Shown: positions 51,722-60,656, numbered from the stretch's first letter. The stretch: 64,000 nt of DNA from an uncultured Cellvibrio sp. (GCA_946480695.1 CAMLKG010000006.1:62001-126000), one strand, 5' to 3'. The notes: generated by a model not told the origin, from the sequence alone. Made by a program: numbers and translations.

Positions 51722-52492
51722 ATGCGGAAAATATCGGCCACTTTGGCATTGATGACTTTGGCGGCAACGGTTGTTGCGCAAGACGAGCCAAAACGTCCAT
51801 GGGATGTTGAGGTTGATTTGGGTGCTATTGCCACCTCGGGAAATACAGAAACTACCAGTGTGCAAGTCAAGCTGGATGCGAAGCAAAACCGGGAAAAATG
51901 GGAAAACCAATATATCTTTAGCTCACTATTCAAAGAAGATGAAGTGGCTCAGGATGACGGAACTGCCATCAAGGAAAAAACAGCCGAGAAATATTTTGGC
52001 TCAGCAAAATTTGCCTATTTGCTCGGTGTGGAAAAATCCTATGTATTTGGTTTCGGCTCCCACACACGCGATTATTTCGGTGCCTATCGTACCTACAGCA
52101 CGATTGCCCTGGGTTATGGTGACTGGTTGTATTCCAGTAGTTCGCTTAACTGGTTTGTAGAGGCAGGTCCCGGTTATTTTGAAGGTGAAAAGGTCATCGA
52201 AAGCGAAGATCCGAGCCTTCCCGACACATTGAGGAATGAATCGGGGGCAATGCTGCGCGCAGCCACGGCCCTGGAATGGAAAATTACCGAGTCAGCCAAG
52301 TTTAAACAAATGGTCAGCGTTGAATCCGGTTCGGATAATACTCGCACCCAATCGGAAACATCCTTATCAACATCAATTACCGAAGCGATGAAGATGAAAG
52401 TTGGTTTCACCATCGCCCATGATACCGATGTAGCGCCGGGTAAAGAAAAAACAGACACCACCACATTTGTGAATTTGGTGTATAACTTTTAA
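51722..52492 (+). CDS. DUF481 outer-membrane protein
   Basis: Predicted outer-membrane beta-barrel (256 residues) of the DUF481/YdiY group, function unknown. A signal peptide (residues 1-19, ending VVAQ) precedes the typical first strand DVEVDLGAIATSGNTETTS. Alternating strands follow, with an aromatic end (FVNLVYNF) as recognised by the BAM machinery. The start at 51722 fits the signal peptide; a longer frame (51590) overlaps the DUF2789 gene. YdiY of E. coli is acid-inducible, but no role is assigned. Confidence 0.87.
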   Translation: MRKISATLALMTLAATVVAQDEPKRPWDVEVDLGAIATSGNTETTSVQVKLDAKQNREKWENQYIFSSLFKEDEVAQDDGTAIKEKTAEKYFGSAKFAYLLGVEKSYVFGFGSHTRDYFGAYRTYSTIALGYGDWLYSSSSLNWFVEAGPGYFEGEKVIESEDPSLPDTLRNESGAMLRAATALEWKITESAKFKQMVSVESGSDNTRTQSETSLSTSITEAMKMKVGFTIAHDTDVAPGKEKTDTTTFVNLVYNF

Positions 52493-52508
52493 ACCTGCAT
52501 TGGTAGCG

Positions 52509-52532
52509 GCCCGTGTCGCCTAAGGCACGGGC
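52509..52532 (+). terminator. Hairpin after the DUF481 gene
   Basis: GCCCGTG/CACGGGC stem with an inner GCC/GGC pairing, followed by GTTGTTGTA, a partly T-rich tail. Confidence 0.6.
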
Positions 52533-52599
52533 GTTGTTGTATCAGACGCTTTGCGTGTGAGCCTTTTTTAATTTATTTACGTTTAATTATTAATTGTAT

Positions 52600-53520
52600 A
52601 TGTCCGTTGCTCCCGAATTTTCCCGCGCTTTGTTAGCTCCACGCCATTGGCCGACCTGGATAGGTTTCGGCCTTTGGTTCCTGATTGCGCAATTACCCTA
52701 TTCGTGGCAAATAGCCATGGCGCGAACACTGACGCCATTGCTTAATTTGAACAAAAAGCGCGTGATGATGGCTCGTACCAATTTGCGGTTATGCTTTCCG
52801 GAAAAGTCAGTGGAAGAAATCGAGGTATTACTCAAAAAAAATCTCGAATCCACAGCTATTGCGGTATTTGAAACAGGTATAGGTTTCTTTTGGGCAAAAT
52901 CGCGCTTGCGAAAATTATTTACCATCACTGGCATCGAACATGTAGAACAGGCGCGAGCGGAAGGCCAGGGGGCGATGTTGTTAAGTCTCCATCTGACGAC
53001 ATTGGACATCGGTAGCGCTATGTTGGGGATTTATGTCAATTACGATGGAATGTATACCCCGCATAAAAACCCGGTGTTTGATTACGTGCAAAAGGTTCGA
53101 CGAGAAGCTTATGCGCCAGGAGGTATCGCGTTTGCGCGGGATAATGTGCGCGCTATGGTCACTCAGTTGCGTAAAGGGAGAATGATTTGGTACGCCCCGG
53201 ATCGGGACATGGGCGAGAAAGTTTCTGTATTTGTTCCATTTTTTGGTGTGCCCGCTGCGACTGTAACGGCGACCGCACAATTTGCGCGTATGGGACGCGC
53301 GAAAATAATTCCCTTCTCCCAGTATCGCCTCGAAAATAACAAAGGCTATCAAGTGGTGATACATCCCCCGTTTGAAAACTACCCCACCGGTGATGAGTTG
53401 GCAGATGCGCGCCGCGTGAATGAATATTTTGAACAGGAGATATTAAAAGTTCCTGCGCAATATCTGTGGGCGCAGCCGCGTTTTAAAACGCGGCCAGAGG
53501 GCGAACCCCGGATCTACTAA
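52600..53520 (+). CDS. LpxL/LpxM-family lipid A acyltransferase
   Basis: Inner-membrane acyltransferase of the Kdo2-lipid A late-acylation family. An N-terminal hydrophobic segment (WIGFGLWFLIAQLPY) resembles that of LpxL. The HX4D catalytic motif is LHLTTLD (about residues 130-136); the DRDMG and FFGVPAATVT motifs are in place, and the end PAQYLWAQPRFKTRPEGEPRIY is typical of LpxL. At 306 residues it is normal. Which secondary acyl chain it adds (lauroyl, myristoyl or palmitoleoyl) is unknown. It meets the CvpA-like gene tail to tail with 2 bases between stops. Start at ATG 52600; no clear ribosome binding site. Confidence 0.9.
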   Translation: MSVAPEFSRALLAPRHWPTWIGFGLWFLIAQLPYSWQIAMARTLTPLLNLNKKRVMMARTNLRLCFPEKSVEEIEVLLKKNLESTAIAVFETGIGFFWAKSRLRKLFTITGIEHVEQARAEGQGAMLLSLHLTTLDIGSAMLGIYVNYDGMYTPHKNPVFDYVQKVRREAYAPGGIAFARDNVRAMVTQLRKGRMIWYAPDRDMGEKVSVFVPFFGVPAATVTATAQFARMGRAKIIPFSQYRLENNKGYQVVIHPPFENYPTGDELADARRVNEYFEQEILKVPAQYLWAQPRFKTRPEGEPRIY

Positions 53521-53522
53521 AT

Positions 53523-54710
53523 TTATTTTTTGACTGGTGTGTCTGAGTAATGGACTTGTCCATTTTCATCCGTCCAACGGTAAATAGTGGGGGCTGGTTT
53601 TTCTTCTTCCCCTTCTGCTGCGTTTGGGGTGGTTTCCATGCGATTTATCTGGTCCATATCCTTAACCTGGTATTGATTCATTCCGTTTGCGGGAATTGTC
53701 TCGGTACTAAAAATAATTTCAGTGAGTTGATTTAATTTTGGATTCATCATCAATGGCAATTTATTGGGTGAATTTAGTTGCTGTTGAAATTCCGGGTCGG
53801 TGATGATGGCAATGACCCGTGGGTCGTGCTTCAAGGTTTGTACCCGGTTCCATGCAGTGATCATTTTTTCTGCGGCGGCTTGGGCGCCAATTTCGCTATC
53901 CACGTCTGATTGCACCATCAGCGCTTGTACGCTGGGGTTGCCCATTAATTCCCTGAACGCCGGGTCTCGCCTCAGTGCGTGGGCATCACCGGTTGTCATA
54001 ATGGATTGGATTTTTTCATCGGACATTAACTTTTGCAACTGGCCATCCTGGGTTACGCGCTCAACGTGAGTGAGCATGGTTTGTGGATTTTGCACAAAAG
54101 CCTTGGTTATTTGTGTGGTTGTTTTATCGTCCAATGCCAAATCCACGGCGGTTGCCGCGGCATTACCAATGAGCTTCCTGGCGCTGGCTTCAATGAACGA
54201 ATCCCTGGTTTTCTCCAAATCGTTTAACTTCGGAACATTTACCGCGCGACCGCCGGGTTGTTCCGGTTGGATGTTTTGCGGCGCGGGTGTTTCAGTACTG
54301 GTAATAGCGGACGTATCGGTTTTGGGGTTGATTACCAATCCCAAACCGTAAACAACTATCAGCCCCAGGATTGTGCCGATAAACAATCCCACGCCGGCGC
54401 CGCCGATTTTTGATCCCAGGTCGGTCGCCTGGTTATCGGGAATGAATTTGGCAAGCAAGTTAAGCAATAGCGTTACCGCCAGGCTTACCACCAGGAAAAT
54501 TGTACAACCCGCAACAAAATAAACCAGTAATCCATCCAGCGCGGTATTGGCTATCAACCATTTCGCCAGGGGTTTGGTAAAAAAAATCGCAGCGGGGTAG
54601 GCCACAATCCAGCTCAGGATGCGTGTTATGGATTGGATGAATCCTTTCTGGTAGCCGCGCCAGGTGAAAAAGGCGAGCAAAGCAAAAAACACGATGGTGC
54701 TAAGGTGCAT
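53523..54710 (-). CDS. CvpA-DUF4124 fusion membrane protein
   Basis: Membrane protein of 395 residues joining two families seldom seen together. Residues about 1-115 are a CvpA (colicin V production) membrane domain with four hydrophobic segments and the motif FFALLAFFTWRGYQKGFIQS at its start. A periplasmic Ala/Gln-rich helical region (about 150-345) follows. The last 25 residues (IYRWTDENGQVHYSDTPVKK) are the DUF4124 motif, a short beta domain seen in envelope proteins. CvpA is linked to envelope stress and colicin export; the joined role is unknown. It overlaps no neighbour and stands alone. Confidence 0.75.
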   Translation of the reverse strand: MHLSTIVFFALLAFFTWRGYQKGFIQSITRILSWIVAYPAAIFFTKPLAKWLIANTALDGLLVYFVAGCTIFLVVSLAVTLLLNLLAKFIPDNQATDLGSKIGGAGVGLFIGTILGLIVVYGLGLVINPKTDTSAITSTETPAPQNIQPEQPGGRAVNVPKLNDLEKTRDSFIEASARKLIGNAAATAVDLALDDKTTTQITKAFVQNPQTMLTHVERVTQDGQLQKLMSDEKIQSIMTTGDAHALRRDPAFRELMGNPSVQALMVQSDVDSEIGAQAAAEKMITAWNRVQTLKHDPRVIAIITDPEFQQQLNSPNKLPLMMNPKLNQLTEIIFSTETIPANGMNQYQVKDMDQINRMETTPNAAEGEEEKPAPTIYRWTDENGQVHYSDTPVKK

Positions 54711-55062
54711 AATTAATTTCCTTGTCGGGTATGTCTATTGGTGTATTTGCCGTGTCGGGCATAGCTGTTGTTTTAGTAAATTTGCTTACCAGTTTACCCC
54801 GATTTTGCGGATTTACCGAAAGCCTACCAGCTTCTACCCATAGCCTCGACAACCTGCCTGATCTGAAAGCGTCATGGGTTGAGGTTGGAGTTGGTGCCCA
54901 TGGATGTTCCAGCCGCAATGTCATTCCGGAATAATCTGCATGCGATTTATTATTGGATGGAGCAGATAACCTTAGTGTAAATGTTGGGGCCATATCAATT
55001 AATTGCTAAGCTGGTGTGCATAGGCTAATGGCACTTTCCCGGATTTTGTGAACCTGTTAAGC
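54711..55062. other. Intergenic region between CvpA-like gene and pncC
   Basis: A 352-base gap between divergent genes. Two ORFs on opposite strands (97 and 70 codons) cover it but neither has family features or a ribosome binding site. No hairpin or operator stands out. Confidence 0.5.
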
Positions 55063-55545
55063 ATGAATGAACAATTATTACAACTGAGCCAACAATTAGG
55101 CGCGCAGTTATTACAACGTGGCTGGCGTGTCGCTACCGCCGAATCATGTACTGGTGGTGGGGTTGCTGCGGCGATCACCGCTGTTCCTGGTAGCTCCTCG
55201 TGGTTTGAGTACGGCATAGTCAGCTATGCCAATTCCGCCAAACAAAAATTACTTGGGGTCCGTGAAGTCGTGCTCGAAAGGGAAGGGGCGGTCAGCGAAG
55301 CGGTGGTTATCGAAATGGCCCAGGGCGCAATCGCGTTATCAGCGGCAAACATCGCTGTGGCTGTCAGCGGGGTCGCCGGACCTGGTGGCGGTTCACCTGA
55401 AAAACCTGTCGGCACGGTATGGTTTGCTTGGGTGAAGGCGACAGGCGAAACCAAAACCGAATTAAAAAGCTTTGGCGGGGATAGGGCCGCGGTGCAAGGG
55501 CAATCCGTAATCTTTGCGTTGCAAGGACTCATCAACCATCTTTAG
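55063..55545 (+). CDS. pncC: Nicotinamide-nucleotide amidase (CinA C-terminal type)
   Basis: Deamidates nicotinamide mononucleotide to nicotinic acid mononucleotide in NAD salvage. The protein consists only of the CinA C-terminal domain: TAESCTGGGVAAAIT with the catalytic Ser (about residue 30), VSYANSAKQKLLGV, and AVSGVAGPGGGSPEKPVGTVW. About 160 residues, normal. The ATG at 55063 is chosen; a GTG at 55048 is also possible. In many gammaproteobacteria this gene lies directly before recA; here two unrelated genes sit between them. Confidence 0.93.
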   Translation: MNEQLLQLSQQLGAQLLQRGWRVATAESCTGGGVAAAITAVPGSSSWFEYGIVSYANSAKQKLLGVREVVLEREGAVSEAVVIEMAQGAIALSAANIAVAVSGVAGPGGGSPEKPVGTVWFAWVKATGETKTELKSFGGDRAAVQGQSVIFALQGLINHL

Positions 55546-55580
55546 TACCGCGATATTTTTGTTGCCATAACTGCAATAAT

Positions 55581-57728
55581 TTATTCCATCAACATAATAT
55601 TCGCTTCTGGTAGATGGCAGGCTGTTTGAAGTATACCTTTTTTATTATTAAACGATGTGCTGTAAACTGCGCTGCTTTTTTGCGGCAGAAAAATCGATTT
55701 ACTTCCGGTGCTGTAATCCCAATAAAAAATATCAGATTCCTGGCATATGCCGCCCGTTATAAAATAAATACCGTTTTTATCTGCTTTTAATAATTTGCTG
55801 GATTCATCCAGGTGCGCGCTTATCCGTTCAAGCGAATCATCTTTGTTGCGTAATGCCCATAAACCCTTTTCACTCACGTATTGAAATAACACATCCCCAC
55901 GGTATTCAACTGCCGATCCAACCGCGCCAAACGTTAGTTGTTTGTGCTGTTGCCCTGCAATACGCCACAAATTGCGAATTTCTCCGTTGTATTTTATTAC
56001 AAAAAGGCGATTGGTCTCCGGGAAATAGGCGAGGGGCTCGACTTTCTCTCCGTCACTCACTAACAACGTCTCGTTAGTAAGTAGATTATGGTGGTATAGC
56101 TGGTTAGCCGCGCTAAACACAATATGCCCGCCATCATCCGACCAGATGATAGTGTCCACTTTTTTGGGGATTGGTTGAGTGGTCACCTGTCGTTCCACAT
56201 CATTTTCAACAAGCCATAAATGGATTTGGTTATTGCGCACCGAGGCATAGATGACCCGACTACCATCCGGGGAAAAACTGGCGGCGTAATTAAAGTCGGC
56301 GTTTTCAGTGAATCGGGTTTGTGTACCATCCAAGACTGTCAGCAAAATATTGGAGCTGCGTTTTTCTTCTGTGTAATAAATCCCCTTACCGTCGGCGCTA
56401 TAATGCGCGCGTGAAAAAACTTTGTCTTTGGATTCCGCTAGTGGAATGTCGACCTGTTTGCCATCCAGATAAACCAAAAATAATTTTCGTTCTTCTTCGG
56501 CGTGAACCAATATACCGCTACCATCAGGAAGCCAGCTGATGCCTACGGAGGCCGCATCCAGGATTACCCGGTTTATGGGATTTTGCCGGGCGTCTAAAAA
56601 ATCAATACGTACTTTGCTTTTGTATGAACTCGCAATGGCCGTTTTATGATTCAGGATTGCACTGGCAATAGGATTAATCGCCCCCTCAAATTCATCCAGC
56701 AATTTCAATTCTTGATCCAGGATGGAATAACGGTAGCGTCCATTGCCCGCGTTCGGCCCTTGTTTGGCGACTATCTCCAGGGTATTTTCATCCCACCAGC
56801 TCACACTGAAGATTTGCCCTTGCCATTGGCTGAGTTGTTGTTTCTCCAATAAACGTTCCCGGGTAAGGTCCAGTGAAAAAATATGAAACGAATAAAGATG
56901 GTTCGTTGGTTGGTAAAATTGATTGCCTGGCGGCAAGCCATCGCGGGATTTTATTTCAATGGCCACCAGGCTTTTTCCGGCGGGTGACCAAGCCAGTTTG
57001 AACCAGGCCCCGTTGCTGCTTGCGACAGGCCAATCCTTGCCCTTCGCATCGCGGATAACGATATCGCTCAAGTTTCCAGATGACATATCGGAACTTTTTT
57101 CGCGAATGTAAGCGATATGTTGATTGTCGGGGTGCGGAGTGGGGCTGCGCTCATGTCCCGTCTCGCTGGTATAGCCTTCCGTTGTGTGAAAAATTGTTTG
57201 GTGGTTTTTGGGTAGGTAAACAGTACCCCACCCAATTCCTTTATAAATGACAGCTATCAAAAACAGCGAGGCAATTACCCATAATGGCGTTCGCCATTGC
57301 CGGTAAAAATCGGTAGCTTTGGCGAAGGGTGATGCGGTAATCGCAGATGATGTATCGGCAGGTTCAGCAGCCAGGAATCGGGGTTCAATATTTAACTGAT
57401 AGCCGCGCTTTGAATAATGGACAATAAATTCCCTGTCGCCAGTCAATTCATCCAGCGCGCTTCTGAGTGCATTAATACTTTTTTGCACTGACCCATGGGT
57501 GACTACCCGTCCTGCCCAGACCTGGTTAATCAATTCTTCATTGCTGATCACCCGCGCCTGGTTATGTGCAAGGTATTGCAATACCGCCATTGCTTTGGGT
57601 TGCAGCTTAATGCTTCGGTCGCCGGCCCATAATCTATTATGTGAAGGCGAGACCCTGACCTCACCCAACATAAAATTCGTGTCGGGATATTTGTCCATGA
57701 CGGGCTTGGAACCGGTTGCCGCCAACAT
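55581..57728 (-). CDS. Membrane-bound winged-helix regulator with C-terminal beta-propeller (CadC/ToxR-like)
   Basis: Transcription factor expected to bind DNA while sitting in the inner membrane. Residues about 20-115 are an OmpR-type winged helix (GEVRVSPSHNRLW, KAMAVLQYLAHN, VWAGRVVTHGSVQKSINALR, IVHYSKRGYQLN). One membrane segment (PLWVIASLFLIAVIYKGIGW) lies at about 147-166. The periplasmic part (about 180-710) has TolB/WD40-like repeats (RSPTPHPDNQHIAYI, SPDGSRVIYASVRN). An AAAGG ribosome binding site supports the ATG at 57728. The divergent region carries repeated GGTAAG elements that may be its operators. The gene lies between pncC and recA, an unusual place. Signal unknown. Confidence 0.8.
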   Translation of the reverse strand: MLAATGSKPVMDKYPDTNFMLGEVRVSPSHNRLWAGDRSIKLQPKAMAVLQYLAHNQARVISNEELINQVWAGRVVTHGSVQKSINALRSALDELTGDREFIVHYSKRGYQLNIEPRFLAAEPADTSSAITASPFAKATDFYRQWRTPLWVIASLFLIAVIYKGIGWGTVYLPKNHQTIFHTTEGYTSETGHERSPTPHPDNQHIAYIREKSSDMSSGNLSDIVIRDAKGKDWPVASSNGAWFKLAWSPAGKSLVAIEIKSRDGLPPGNQFYQPTNHLYSFHIFSLDLTRERLLEKQQLSQWQGQIFSVSWWDENTLEIVAKQGPNAGNGRYRYSILDQELKLLDEFEGAINPIASAILNHKTAIASSYKSKVRIDFLDARQNPINRVILDAASVGISWLPDGSGILVHAEEERKLFLVYLDGKQVDIPLAESKDKVFSRAHYSADGKGIYYTEEKRSSNILLTVLDGTQTRFTENADFNYAASFSPDGSRVIYASVRNNQIHLWLVENDVERQVTTQPIPKKVDTIIWSDDGGHIVFSAANQLYHHNLLTNETLLVSDGEKVEPLAYFPETNRLFVIKYNGEIRNLWRIAGQQHKQLTFGAVGSAVEYRGDVLFQYVSEKGLWALRNKDDSLERISAHLDESSKLLKADKNGIYFITGGICQESDIFYWDYSTGSKSIFLPQKSSAVYSTSFNNKKGILQTACHLPEANIMLME

Positions 57729-58023
57729 AATGTTACCTTTCAGTTTCTTATTAGTGGTGCGCGCTTACCGTTAACTGCGCAAGCGATAGCCATGGCGATA
57801 TTTTGCAGGTATGGGTAAGCCTAGACAAGTAACGAGTTTGTGATTGGATTTTTTATCTTATTGATTTCAAAGAAATTTTTTTTGGTAAGCAAAAGGTAAG
57901 TGTGAAGTTTTTGGATGGTCAATGTTTCTTTTACTCATTGCCATATATTGAACTCACACATCCTCAGTTGTATCGAAGAGTGTTATCCCGGATCACCAAC
58001 ATAAAACACTAAGAGGTAAGCCT
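57729..58023. promoter_or_regulatory. Divergent control region with repeated GGTAAG elements
   Basis: Five GGTAAG hexamers occur in 295 bases: four on the plus strand (57814, 57884, 57895, 58015) and one inverted (57763-57769). Two of them (57884 and 57895) start 11 bases apart, the pitch of OmpR-family half-sites. The last one overlaps the ribosome binding site of the secreted-protein gene, so that copy may be coincidental. Confidence 0.5.
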
Positions 58024-58587
58024 ATGAAATTTCCATTGTTGATTCTGTTGCTCATAGTTCCGCTAAGGGTAATTGCCGCCCCCGAATCGGCACCGCAGGG
58101 GGCCAAAACTCCCCTGGTTTACGTCAACCAGAATATCGGTTTTAACGTAAAGGGCTACAAATACAAGCAATCCGAATTCCCATGCAATATCGATAAGGTT
58201 TTGGTGGATAACCTTGTTGAACAAGCCCGTTCGGACGGTATAACACTGGAGCCGGTGGGTACTATCGATAAAATTCTTAACGGTACTATCCCGGTGTTGG
58301 CAATAGATATTGAGCAACTGGTGTTGGGTAATGAAAAGCGTCAATTCGGTACCAAACAAAGCTCCAATTTACCGAAGGTCCAGGTCACGGTCGCATTGGT
58401 GAAAGGAAAGGACGAGATGGTTACTGCCAAACACACCTGCGCCATCATGACGCTTAATGAATTCACGCCATCAACCAACGTGTTGGATTTGGGAAATACA
58501 GGCACCACTGTTTGCTCAGCCACCCGCAAGTGCCTTAAGGATTTAAGTAAAGACGTAGTAGATTGGATGTTACCTCAAGTGAAATAA
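58024..58587 (+). CDS. Small secreted protein, divergent from the regulator (unknown)
   Basis: I do not recognise this family. Residues 1-19 are a signal peptide (LLILLLIVPLRVIAA), and the mature protein (about 168 residues) is predicted to be soluble and periplasmic. It has four cysteines (in EFPCNID, KHTCAIM, TVCSATRKCLK), which can form two disulphide bonds. A strong AGAGG ribosome binding site precedes the ATG. The divergent regulator and the GGTAAG elements between them suggest that it is a target of that regulator. A hairpin terminator follows. Confidence 0.7.
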   Translation: MKFPLLILLLIVPLRVIAAPESAPQGAKTPLVYVNQNIGFNVKGYKYKQSEFPCNIDKVLVDNLVEQARSDGITLEPVGTIDKILNGTIPVLAIDIEQLVLGNEKRQFGTKQSSNLPKVQVTVALVKGKDEMVTAKHTCAIMTLNEFTPSTNVLDLGNTGTTVCSATRKCLKDLSKDVVDWMLPQVK

Positions 58588-58639
58588 ACGCGTGCCGTAT
58601 GGCGAAGTCCGCTATATGGATGGTAGCGTTAGCCTGCCC

Positions 58640-58668
58640 GCCAAAGCCACCTGTATGGTGGCTTTGGC
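58640..58668 (+). terminator. Hairpin after the secreted-protein gene
   Basis: A perfect 12-base stem GCCAAAGCCACC/GGTGGCTTTGGC with a TGTAT loop, followed by GCTTCTGTTCC. It separates the cassette from the recA promoter. Confidence 0.75.
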
Positions 58669-58717
58669 GCTTCTGTTCCTTATAACCGTGATTGTCGTTC
58701 CAGGTGCGCCGATTGTG

Positions 58718-58768
58718 CTGTATAAATTAACAGGTACTGGTTGCGCGTACAGCATTTTGGTGTATAGT
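58718..58768 (+). promoter_or_regulatory. recA promoter with two LexA-type sites
   Basis: CTGTATAAATTAACAG (58718-58733) fits the LexA consensus CTGTATATATATACAG at 13 of 16 positions. A second CTG-N10-CAG element, CTGGTTGCGCGTACAG (58737-58752), follows after 3 bases. TTGCGC (58741-58746) and TATAGT (58763-58768), spaced 16 bases, form a plausible sigma-70 promoter, with the second site over the -35 box. Confidence 0.75.
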
Positions 58769-58847
58769 ACGCCCATGGCGGCAGTAATCTGCGCTCATCA
58801 CATAACAATCATTGTTTTTAGATTTCATGTATAAGTTGAGGTGTGAA

Positions 58848-59888
58848 ATGGATGCAAATAAAGAAAAGGCTTTACAAGCGGCTCTGAGTCAGATTGAACG
58901 CCAATTTGGTAAAGGAACAGTCATGCGTATGGGGGATCGTGAGGATATGGTTATCCCCGCAATTTCCACCGGTTCTTTGGGATTGGACGTTGCCCTGGGT
59001 ATAGGTGGCTTGCCCAAGGGACGTATTATTGAAATCTATGGGCCGGAGTCTTCCGGTAAGACCACGCTGACATTACAGGTTATCGCCGAAGCCCAGCGGC
59101 AGGGCGGTACTTGTGCATTTATCGATGCGGAGCATGCGCTCGACCCTATATATGCCACCAAATTGGGTGTTAATGTTGATGATCTCATTGTTTCCCAGCC
59201 AGATACGGGTGAACAGGCTCTGGAAGTTACCGATATGCTTGTGCGTTCCGGCGCGGTAGATGTACTGGTGGTGGACTCTGTTGCGGCCTTGACTCCACGG
59301 GCAGAAATCGAAGGTGAGATGGGCGATCACCATGTAGGTTTGCAGGCGCGCTTAATGTCCCAGGCACTGCGCAAGATCACCGGTAATATTAAAAATGCGA
59401 ATTGCCTGGTGATTTTCATTAACCAGATCCGTATGAAAATCGGCGTTATGTTTGGTAACCCGGAAACCACGACCGGTGGTAATGCATTGAAATTCTACGC
59501 CTCTGTACGTTTGGACATCCGTCGTATTGGCGCTGTAAAAGAGGGTGAGGAAGTCATCGGTTCCGAAACCCGCGTGAAAGTTGTCAAAAATAAGGTTGCC
59601 CCACCGTTTAAACAGGCTGAATTCCAAATCCTATATGGTTCAGGCATTAACCGTATGGGTGAAGTCGTTGATTACGGTGTGAAATTAGGTTTGATTGATA
59701 AATCCGGTGCCTGGTATAGCTACCAGGGTAACAAAATCGGCCAAGGTAAAAATAATGTTATGAAGTTTTTGCAAGAGAACCCTGCTGTTGCGCAGGAATT
59801 GGAGCAAAAGGTTCGTGCTGAACTTCTGGCCACCCCGGCACTCTCATTAAGTGCAAGCGGTGGTGATGCAGAAGATATTGAAATGTAA
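58848..59888 (+). CDS. recA: Recombinase A
   Basis: Forms filaments on single-stranded DNA, drives strand exchange in recombination repair and triggers LexA self-cleavage in the SOS response. The ATG at 58848 gives [23 protein letters not shown], the normal start; a longer frame would run into the promoter. Walker A is GPESSGKTT (about residues 66-74), Walker [11 protein letters not shown], and the L2 loop region [21 protein letters not shown] is conserved. The acidic tail ([10 protein letters not shown]) is present; 346 residues. Controlled by LexA-type sites upstream. recX follows after one lipoprotein gene. Confidence 0.98.
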   Translation: MDANKEKALQAALSQIERQFGKGTVMRMGDREDMVIPAISTGSLGLDVALGIGGLPKGRIIEIYGPESSGKTTLTLQVIAEAQRQGGTCAFIDAEHALDPIYATKLGVNVDDLIVSQPDTGEQALEVTDMLVRSGAVDVLVVDSVAALTPRAEIEGEMGDHHVGLQARLMSQALRKITGNIKNANCLVIFINQIRMKIGVMFGNPETTTGGNALKFYASVRLDIRRIGAVKEGEEVIGSETRVKVVKNKVAPPFKQAEFQILYGSGINRMGEVVDYGVKLGLIDKSGAWYSYQGNKIGQGKNNVMKFLQENPAVAQELEQKVRAELLATPALSLSASGGDAEDIEM

Positions 59889-59907
59889 TATTTTGTATAA
59901 ACATACC

Positions 59908-59945
59908 GAAAAGCCTCCGCTGTTCAGGCAGTGGGGGCTTTTTGT
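59908..59945 (+). terminator. Terminator of recA
   Basis: AAAAGCC-T-CCGCTG pairs with CAGTGG-G-GGCTTTT, giving a stem with one mismatch, a TTCAGG loop and a T-run TTTTTG at the end. It separates recA from the next gene. Confidence 0.82.
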
Positions 59946-60071
59946 TATAGAATTCCTTGCTAGCAGTACTTCTGCTCAGTATTCTGGTTTAAATAATGGA
60001 ACTGATAATGGAAACAATATCGGTAAGTGATAGGGCAACTGAATTCCATGTTTTATGACATTGAGGCAGAT

Positions 60072-60656
60072 ATGAAAAAATTTACATGGTTGATCGCTTT
60101 ATGCAGCACCTTGTTGTTCGCAGGTTGTTCAACCCAACCCTACGTGGAAACTGATCACCAGGCGAATTACGACTTTTCCGCGTTAAAAACTTTCAGTGTT
60201 GCAGAAACCAAACAGGATACCAAAGAAAATATCCTTATATCGCCATTCACGCTCAGTCATATTCATTCAGCTTTGGAAAGTGAACTGGCCAAGCGCTATC
60301 AAAGTATTGTTACCGGTGCAAAGCCTGATTTTATTGTGAATTATCATGTAGTGGTTGAAGAGAAGATTGATCCACGCAGCTACGATAGCCTGTATGGATA
60401 TGGATTTTACGGCCGTGGTTATTATCGCTACCCGCATCCATTTTTTTATGGGCCGAATGCGGGTTTACGGGTTTACAACCAAGGCAGTTTGATAATCGAT
60501 ATTGTTGATGCCAAAACCGAAAAACCAATTTGGCGGGGCGTTTCGGAAAAGCGTTTAAGTCGCGGTATGGCGCCGCAACAGCAACGTGAAGTGTTGAGTC
60601 AGGCGGTGACGGAAGTAATTGCTTATTTTCCACCGGTTCAAGCCGCCCCGAAATAA
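60072..60656 (+). CDS. DUF4136 lipoprotein
   Basis: Envelope lipoprotein of 194 residues, unknown function. The start at 60072 gives a lipoprotein signal MKKFTWLIALCSTLLFAGC (lipobox FAGC, Cys19), with GAGGC upstream. The family pattern is clear: DHQANYDFSALKTFS near the start, KPDFIVNYHV in the middle, LIIDIVDAKTEKPIWRG, and the C-terminal helix with a loop rich in Tyr/Gly (YGYGFYGRGYYRY) between. DUF4136 proteins are common in proteobacterial envelopes. It lies between recA and recX, so recX is not directly co-transcribed with recA. A terminator follows. Confidence 0.85.
   Translation: MKKFTWLIALCSTLLFAGCSTQPYVETDHQANYDFSALKTFSVAETKQDTKENILISPFTLSHIHSALESELAKRYQSIVTGAKPDFIVNYHVVVEEKIDPRSYDSLYGYGFYGRGYYRYPHPFFYGPNAGLRVYNQGSLIIDIVDAKTEKPIWRGVSEKRLSRGMAPQQQREVLSQAVTEVIAYFPPVQAAPK

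Noticed and set aside
54700..54993. 97-codon frame on the minus strand before the CvpA-like gene (and a 70-codon frame on the other strand)
   Set aside because: No ribosome binding site, no recognisable composition or motif, and both strands are open over the same stretch, so neither is supported.
58592..58834. 80-codon frame before recA
   Set aside because: It runs across a hairpin terminator and the LexA-controlled recA promoter, so it is not a gene.
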